Assembly: GCA_946183415.1 (NCBI GenBank) | Contig: CAMHAM010000004.1 | Coordinates: 62,001 to 126,000 of the forward strand | Origin: an uncultured Prevotella sp. | GTDB lineage: Bacteria; Bacteroidota; Bacteroidia; Bacteroidales; Bacteroidaceae | DNA: 64,000 nt | Reading direction: 5' to 3' | Shown here: one piece after another, positions 60,185 through 64,000 of the stretch | How positions within the stretch are numbered: position 1 is the first letter of the stretch | How the letters are laid out: each line of letters begins with the position of its first letter | Notes under the pieces: generated by a model | Told to the model about the DNA's origin: nothing | The model's input: the letters and a program-made list of their open reading frames with translations, nothing else | Databases searched by the model: none | Translations under genes and position numbers: made by a program

Positions 60185-60856
60185 TTATTGATTGGTACTT
60201 TCAAGCCGTTTCAGTCTTTCTTCACCCTGCTTGGTAAGCCACTTCATGTGACCTTCTTCAATTTCCTTGAGTTTCTCGTTGTATATCTTATCACGCTGCT
60301 CGTACCAGGTTTTTGTCTGTTTTTCGCGGGCTTCCTTGACCTTCTTGATGTCTTCGTCGCTCTCACCCTCAGTGAGCTTGGCAAGCTTTGCGTCGTATTC
60401 GGCAGAGACGGCTTCCATCTGAGCCTTATTCTCCTCATAGAACGTTTTCGCACCGTTCTTCAGCACGTCATAGCGGTCATCATCTACCTCAGGCATAGTC
60501 ACATTGATATAATGTACATCATGCATATCAGGATTGTTCTCATCGGTAGAGATATCCACCTGCATCGTCTTCATCTCCTGCTTGAACTCAGGGTGATCCA
60601 TAAAAATGGCTTGAGCCAGTGCGGGAATATCACCGTCGTAGTTAGGATACACCTGGAAGCTGAATTCATCTTCCTGTCCTATCTGTGAACACGCTTCAAG
60701 TTTCTGAGGTTCACCCTCAATCATGGCCTCTATCGACAACAGCGATACGGGCTCTGCCTTCACGCACAGATTCATCAGGCGATAGGCAAACTGGGCATTC
60801 AGCGTACTCAGCGCATCGCCCAGCATATCAAACTCCTTTATGATTTCTCTTTTCAT
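60185..60856 (-). CDS. Unknown small cytoplasmic protein, RRF-like architecture
   Basis: The 223-aa protein has two beta-strand/alpha regions followed by a long charged helix: FQVYPNYDGDIPALAQAIF near residue 90, YINVTMPEVDDDRYDVLKNG near residue 125, and a helical end with KEAREKQTKTWYEQRDKIY. The arrangement recalls ribosome recycling factor (strand 'P-DG', then TEERR-like segment, then long helices), but no close match is evident. Function unknown. It lies 21 bp upstream of the PP2C gene and follows the repeat protein gene. Confidence 0.5.
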   Translation of the reverse strand: MKREIIKEFDMLGDALSTLNAQFAYRLMNLCVKAEPVSLLSIEAMIEGEPQKLEACSQIGQEDEFSFQVYPNYDGDIPALAQAIFMDHPEFKQEMKTMQVDISTDENNPDMHDVHYINVTMPEVDDDRYDVLKNGAKTFYEENKAQMEAVSAEYDAKLAKLTEGESDEDIKKVKEAREKQTKTWYEQRDKIYNEKLKEIEEGHMKWLTKQGEERLKRLESTNQ

Positions 60857-60884
60857 ATCTTTTCTCTTCTCACTTTTTCACTTC

Positions 60885-62855
60885 TCACTCCTTCGGCGCG
60901 TCCTCATTCTTCAGCTTCGTGCTCAGCTTGCTGCCGCCACTGGCGCCGCCCATGGCCATACCGTCGCTGATATTTTTCGACTTGAAGGCACTCTTGGCCT
61001 CGACGCTGTCGCCAACCACCTTTGGTGCCTTGAGCTCGTCCTTCACCTCGGTCTTGCCGTTGATGGTGGTTTCACCATAGACCTGCGTCTTGCTGCCACC
61101 CACAGCAGCATTGCCACCGTCGAGCTGAACCGCAGCCTTGCCCTCGCCTTGCTGCATCTCCAGCGTCTTGTCGGCAAAAGCACCGATCTCTTCCGAAACC
61201 GTCTGAACCTTTTTGCTCTTCACATCCTTCGACTTGGCACCCACGTACATCTTTTCTGATACCAGGGTCATTGTGCTGCCAGCAGCAAGCTTGGAGTCAG
61301 TAAGCTTCTCCTTGTCGACATCCATCGACTTCACGTTCACTGCCTTGGCATTGAGGTTGATGCTACCCGTAGCCTTGCCCTCAGTATCAGCTGCAATGAC
61401 AGTCGTCTTCTCCGTGCGGATACCCAGTTTACCATCCTTCGTCAGAGCCTTCGTCGACAGCTTGCCGTCCTTCACCTCATAATCGAGGCTCTCGACGGTG
61501 ACAGTCTTCGAGCGGATGATCACATCGCCCTCACCCTGGTATTCACCCTTGATGAGTTTGCCCTTCTCGTCGCGCTCGATGCCCTTCGGGTTGGCAGTCG
61601 ATACCTCGACTGTCTTGGCGCTCATGGTGATCTTACCCTCCTTGGTGAGTTCCTTCTCCCAGAGCTGATTCTTGTCGTTCATCTTATAGTCGATGGCCTC
61701 GAGGTTGATATCCTTCGACTGGATCTTCACCTTGCCTTCCATAGGCCATTCCTTGCCCTGATCCTTCGGATTCACCGTGTTGAAAGTGATGTCCTTCGCA
61801 CTGACGGAGAAATAGCCGTCCTTGACAAGGGCGCCCTGATCATCGTGCATGTTCAATCCCATACGCGGAGTCCTGACGCTGATGCCGGCACCAGGATTCG
61901 TATGCAGGTTGCCGTCGCCATCAGCTGTGGCGACACTGATACGCTCAGCCACTACCGACATCGAGGCACCTGTGCTCTTCTTCTTGAAGTCGTCGCCAGT
62001 CTTGATGGTACCCTTCTCCTTCTCCAGCGCCTTCTTGCGGCGGTTCACCTCTGCCAGCTCCGACACAAGGTCGATAAAGGTCTGGGTGGAGCGATAGACC
62101 GACGGCATCAGGGCCTCCATCTGCTCATGAACCTTACTGATGTCGGTAAGGTTGGTGAAGGTGCTGTGATCTTTCGGGGAATTCAGCTTTTCCTCCTTCT
62201 CAGCCAGCTTGATCATATCCTGTAGGAATTTGTCCACTGCCTTCTTCTGGTTCTCCACACTTTTCTTCAGCTCCTTACTCTGAGTATCGAGTCCCTTGAT
62301 GACATCCTCGATCTGCTTCTTGCGCCGCTCGGCTGTGACGGCAGCCTCAATGTTGAATCGCTGGTCGGCATGCAGGCTGATGCCGCCACGACCAGCATGT
62401 AGAGGCAACTGTGAGAACTCACCCTTGGCATCGCTGCTGTGGAGCACGATGTCGCAGGCCTGCGATACGATCTCCGATGAGTCGCACACCACGTTCTCAT
62501 GCCCATCGATACCCGGATTCACAGCCTTCTGATGGATGATGGGCGCACGGCTCACGATACGCCCCGTCTCTCCGACACCCTCTAAGGACACATCGCTGCC
62601 CTTGATGACTACAGTACCCACATAGCCACCGTTCAGGGCACCGCTCTTGTCCACGTTACCTATCACAATCTCAGGGGCAGAGATCACGATACGCTCATCA
62701 TCGTGATAATAGGCACCACGATCCAGACGATCAAAGATATCCGTCTTGATCTGCTGCACCTCAGCCTTCTGCTGGTGCATCTCCTCAACGCCCTTATCTA
62801 CGCATTGCTGGAATTTCTCCAGCATTTTCTTCCATTCTTCAAATATATATGCCAT
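60885..62855 (-). CDS. Large beta-strand repeat (beta-solenoid-like) protein
   Basis: The 656-aa protein has an alpha-helical N-terminus (residues 1-45), then short beta strands (IVISAPEIVIGNVDKSG, GTVVIKGSDVSLEG), a coiled coil (residues about 180-290) and a long repeat region of 300 residues. There SAKTVEVSTANPKG, RSKTVTVESLDYEVKDG and SAKDITFNTVNPKD alternate. The pattern suggests a beta-helix, as in phage tail needles or VgrG tips. No signal peptide is seen. No matching family is recognised. It is the second gene of the seven-gene operon. Confidence 0.6.
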   Translation of the reverse strand: MAYIFEEWKKMLEKFQQCVDKGVEEMHQQKAEVQQIKTDIFDRLDRGAYYHDDERIVISAPEIVIGNVDKSGALNGGYVGTVVIKGSDVSLEGVGETGRIVSRAPIIHQKAVNPGIDGHENVVCDSSEIVSQACDIVLHSSDAKGEFSQLPLHAGRGGISLHADQRFNIEAAVTAERRKKQIEDVIKGLDTQSKELKKSVENQKKAVDKFLQDMIKLAEKEEKLNSPKDHSTFTNLTDISKVHEQMEALMPSVYRSTQTFIDLVSELAEVNRRKKALEKEKGTIKTGDDFKKKSTGASMSVVAERISVATADGDGNLHTNPGAGISVRTPRMGLNMHDDQGALVKDGYFSVSAKDITFNTVNPKDQGKEWPMEGKVKIQSKDINLEAIDYKMNDKNQLWEKELTKEGKITMSAKTVEVSTANPKGIERDEKGKLIKGEYQGEGDVIIRSKTVTVESLDYEVKDGKLSTKALTKDGKLGIRTEKTTVIAADTEGKATGSINLNAKAVNVKSMDVDKEKLTDSKLAAGSTMTLVSEKMYVGAKSKDVKSKKVQTVSEEIGAFADKTLEMQQGEGKAAVQLDGGNAAVGGSKTQVYGETTINGKTEVKDELKAPKVVGDSVEAKSAFKSKNISDGMAMGGASGGSKLSTKLKNEDAPKE

Positions 62856-62869
62856 AATCCTATATCTTT

Positions 62870-64000
62870 TTAAATTTCTCTTAACACGTCCTTGATATTA
62901 TTGAGGAAGGTCGTAATTTCTTCAACAGCCGCAAAATTTCCCACTTTAATTAATGGTTGGATTGTCTCAATTTTATTCATGGTGGCATTATTACCCCTAC
63001 CATCCACAGAATAGGTGTTATTCCCTGTTCCAAAAAGGATCTGGCCTTTATTACCATCACTCCAAGAACACTTTTCCTGATAAGCCTTCTTGAGGTTCAT
63101 TGCTGCGACACCTTCCTTCATTGGCTTTACGAACGCATCTTTGAGGGCACCTCCCAAAGATGGAGATGGGGCGTCTTCACTCTTAAGTTCTGGCACCGCT
63201 TTGAGGCTGTTGATAAAAGCTACCCATACACTAGCATCAGAAATATTATCCATTGTTGGCTTTTCAGGTGGCTGCTGAGAATTTTCTGCATTTGCCCGTT
63301 TCTGATCAAGCTTCATTCCTTCAATCAAATTCAAACAGGCAAACCTCTTATATTTTGATATAATTTCATCACCAACATTAATGGATCCACTTAAGGCCTT
63401 GTCAATAGCAGAGTTATCGAACATTATAAATTTGTTACATTTTCTCTTACTAATAGCATCTAACAATTTCATCTTGGAATCCTTAGGCGCGGTAGTCCAT
63501 CGGAAGGATCCCAGAGAACTGTCAATATCCTTTTCAGTTATCTCATATTTTAGGACTTTGACAATAGCTTTCCTTAAATCATTGGCAGCTTGAAGGACAG
63601 CGGTCTTTGCTTTTTTCCTCTCTTCAATAATTTCCGCTGTTCCAGCCATCTCTGCATGGGCATTAGAACATTCTCTTGAAACATCTGTATCACTTACATT
63701 TTCAGCAAATCCCAGATCAGCCGATGTAATTTCTTTATCACCGCTCGCCCATAAAGTATCTTTCAAGTGATCGAAAGACTTACAGGATTCTTTTGTCTTA
63801 TCGTTTCTCCAAGCATCAAGTGCAGTAATAGATGATACAAATTGCTCTTTCTTAACTACACAATCATTGTAAAGTATTACCCAATTGTCAACCATAGCTT
63901 GAACTAATGATGGGATCTTCTGGAAGAGTTCCTTAACACCGTCGCTCGTTTTAGCAGCAACTTTCTTGATCTCTTCTATCTTTCCTTCCGCAATCAATTT
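62870..64000 (-). CDS. Unknown alpha-helical protein, 5' end outside window
   Basis: At least 376 residues are open to the window edge. The protein is helix-rich (LRKAIVKVLKYEITEKDID, KKAYQEKCSWSDGNKG) and has a Cys in several places. It has no signal peptide in the visible part and no recognised family. It ends 15 bp upstream of the repeat protein gene, so both are cotranscribed. Because of the edge, start codon and N-terminus remain unknown. Confidence 0.6.
   Translation of the reverse strand, partial: KLIAEGKIEEIKKVAAKTSDGVKELFQKIPSLVQAMVDNWVILYNDCVVKKEQFVSSITALDAWRNDKTKESCKSFDHLKDTLWASGDKEITSADLGFAENVSDTDVSRECSNAHAEMAGTAEIIEERKKAKTAVLQAANDLRKAIVKVLKYEITEKDIDSSLGSFRWTTAPKDSKMKLLDAISKRKCNKFIMFDNSAIDKALSGSINVGDEIISKYKRFACLNLIEGMKLDQKRANAENSQQPPEKPTMDNISDASVWVAFINSLKAVPELKSEDAPSPSLGGALKDAFVKPMKEGVAAMNLKKAYQEKCSWSDGNKGQILFGTGNNTYSVDGRGNNATMNKIETIQPLIKVGNFAAVEEITTFLNNIKDVLREI

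Noticed and set aside
1..64000. Diversity-generating retroelement
   Set aside because: No reverse transcriptase motif (YxDD) and no template/variable repeat pair were seen, despite many repeats.
1..64000. tRNA or rRNA genes
   Set aside because: I looked for CCA-ending cloverleaf patterns and rRNA motifs in spacers and saw none; a tRNA search program was not available.

Overview
The window is a chromosomal segment of a Bacteroidales bacterium, most likely Prevotella or a close relative. Evidence for this: promoters follow the Bacteroidetes rule (TTTG, about 20 bp, then TAnnTTTG) in front of many genes; protein families are typical of the group (smalltalk protein, IS66-type IS with TnpA/TnpB/TnpC, OMP with carboxypeptidase-like N-terminus, GH97, FucP, two-component propeller sensors, GxxExxY protein); and start codons lack strong Shine-Dalgarno sequences. 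I saw no rRNA, tRNA or CRISPR array.

Layout. 1-16.9 kb: a surface-polysaccharide locus on the minus strand (rfbA, rfbC, a chain-length protein and a Wza-type exporter). Accessory cargo interrupts it: a complete IS66-family element with an 8-bp target duplication, two toxin-antitoxin pairs that share one promoter cassette, and the plus-strand module ATPase / Toprim-like protein / DUF4248-like protein / HU-like protein / smalltalk / amidase that often accompanies Bacteroidetes polysaccharide loci. A tyrosine recombinase and a pair of 24-bp inverted repeats around the wza promoter suggest phase variation. 17-30 kb: a large outer-membrane protein, aroB, then a menaquinone operon (menI-like, menF, menD, menB, a GxxExxY protein, menC, menE) and a ROK sugar kinase. 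No menH or menA is visible here. 30-44 kb: housekeeping genes (lysS, gpsA, pgi, HAD phosphatase), a lipid A modification pair (PAP2 phosphatase, phosphoethanolamine transferase), a TlpA-like lipoprotein, a Na+/solute symporter, a porin, a minimal PBP transpeptidase and glmS. 44-52 kb: relics, an Rpn-type nuclease and a non-phosphorylative L-fucose type operon (aldo/keto reductase, lactonase-like amidohydrolase, zinc dehydrogenase, GH97, FucP). 52-64 kb: a tight seven-gene minus-strand operon that combines an unknown protein cut by the window edge, a giant beta-strand-repeat protein, an RRF-like small protein, a response regulator-PP2C phosphatase, a membrane WD40-like protein, a propeller sensor whose H-box lacks histidine, and a TonB-dependent receptor. 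I do not recognise this combination as a described system, and it is my main candidate for new biology.

The other striking theme is interspersed short-unit repeats. Family A is a heptamer (GAGGAAC/GAGGAAG) that is open in every reading frame and lies inside rfbC, the OMP gene, menE and menF. Family B is an octamer-based (AAGAACAT) stem-loop that fills almost every men-operon junction and supplies the last codons and stops of MenE, MenD and MenF. Family C is a heptamer (GTGAAAA) whose reverse strand encodes the hydrophobic core of three signal peptides. There are also REP-like GGGGTCAGGCCCC hairpins, one of them inside a coding sequence.
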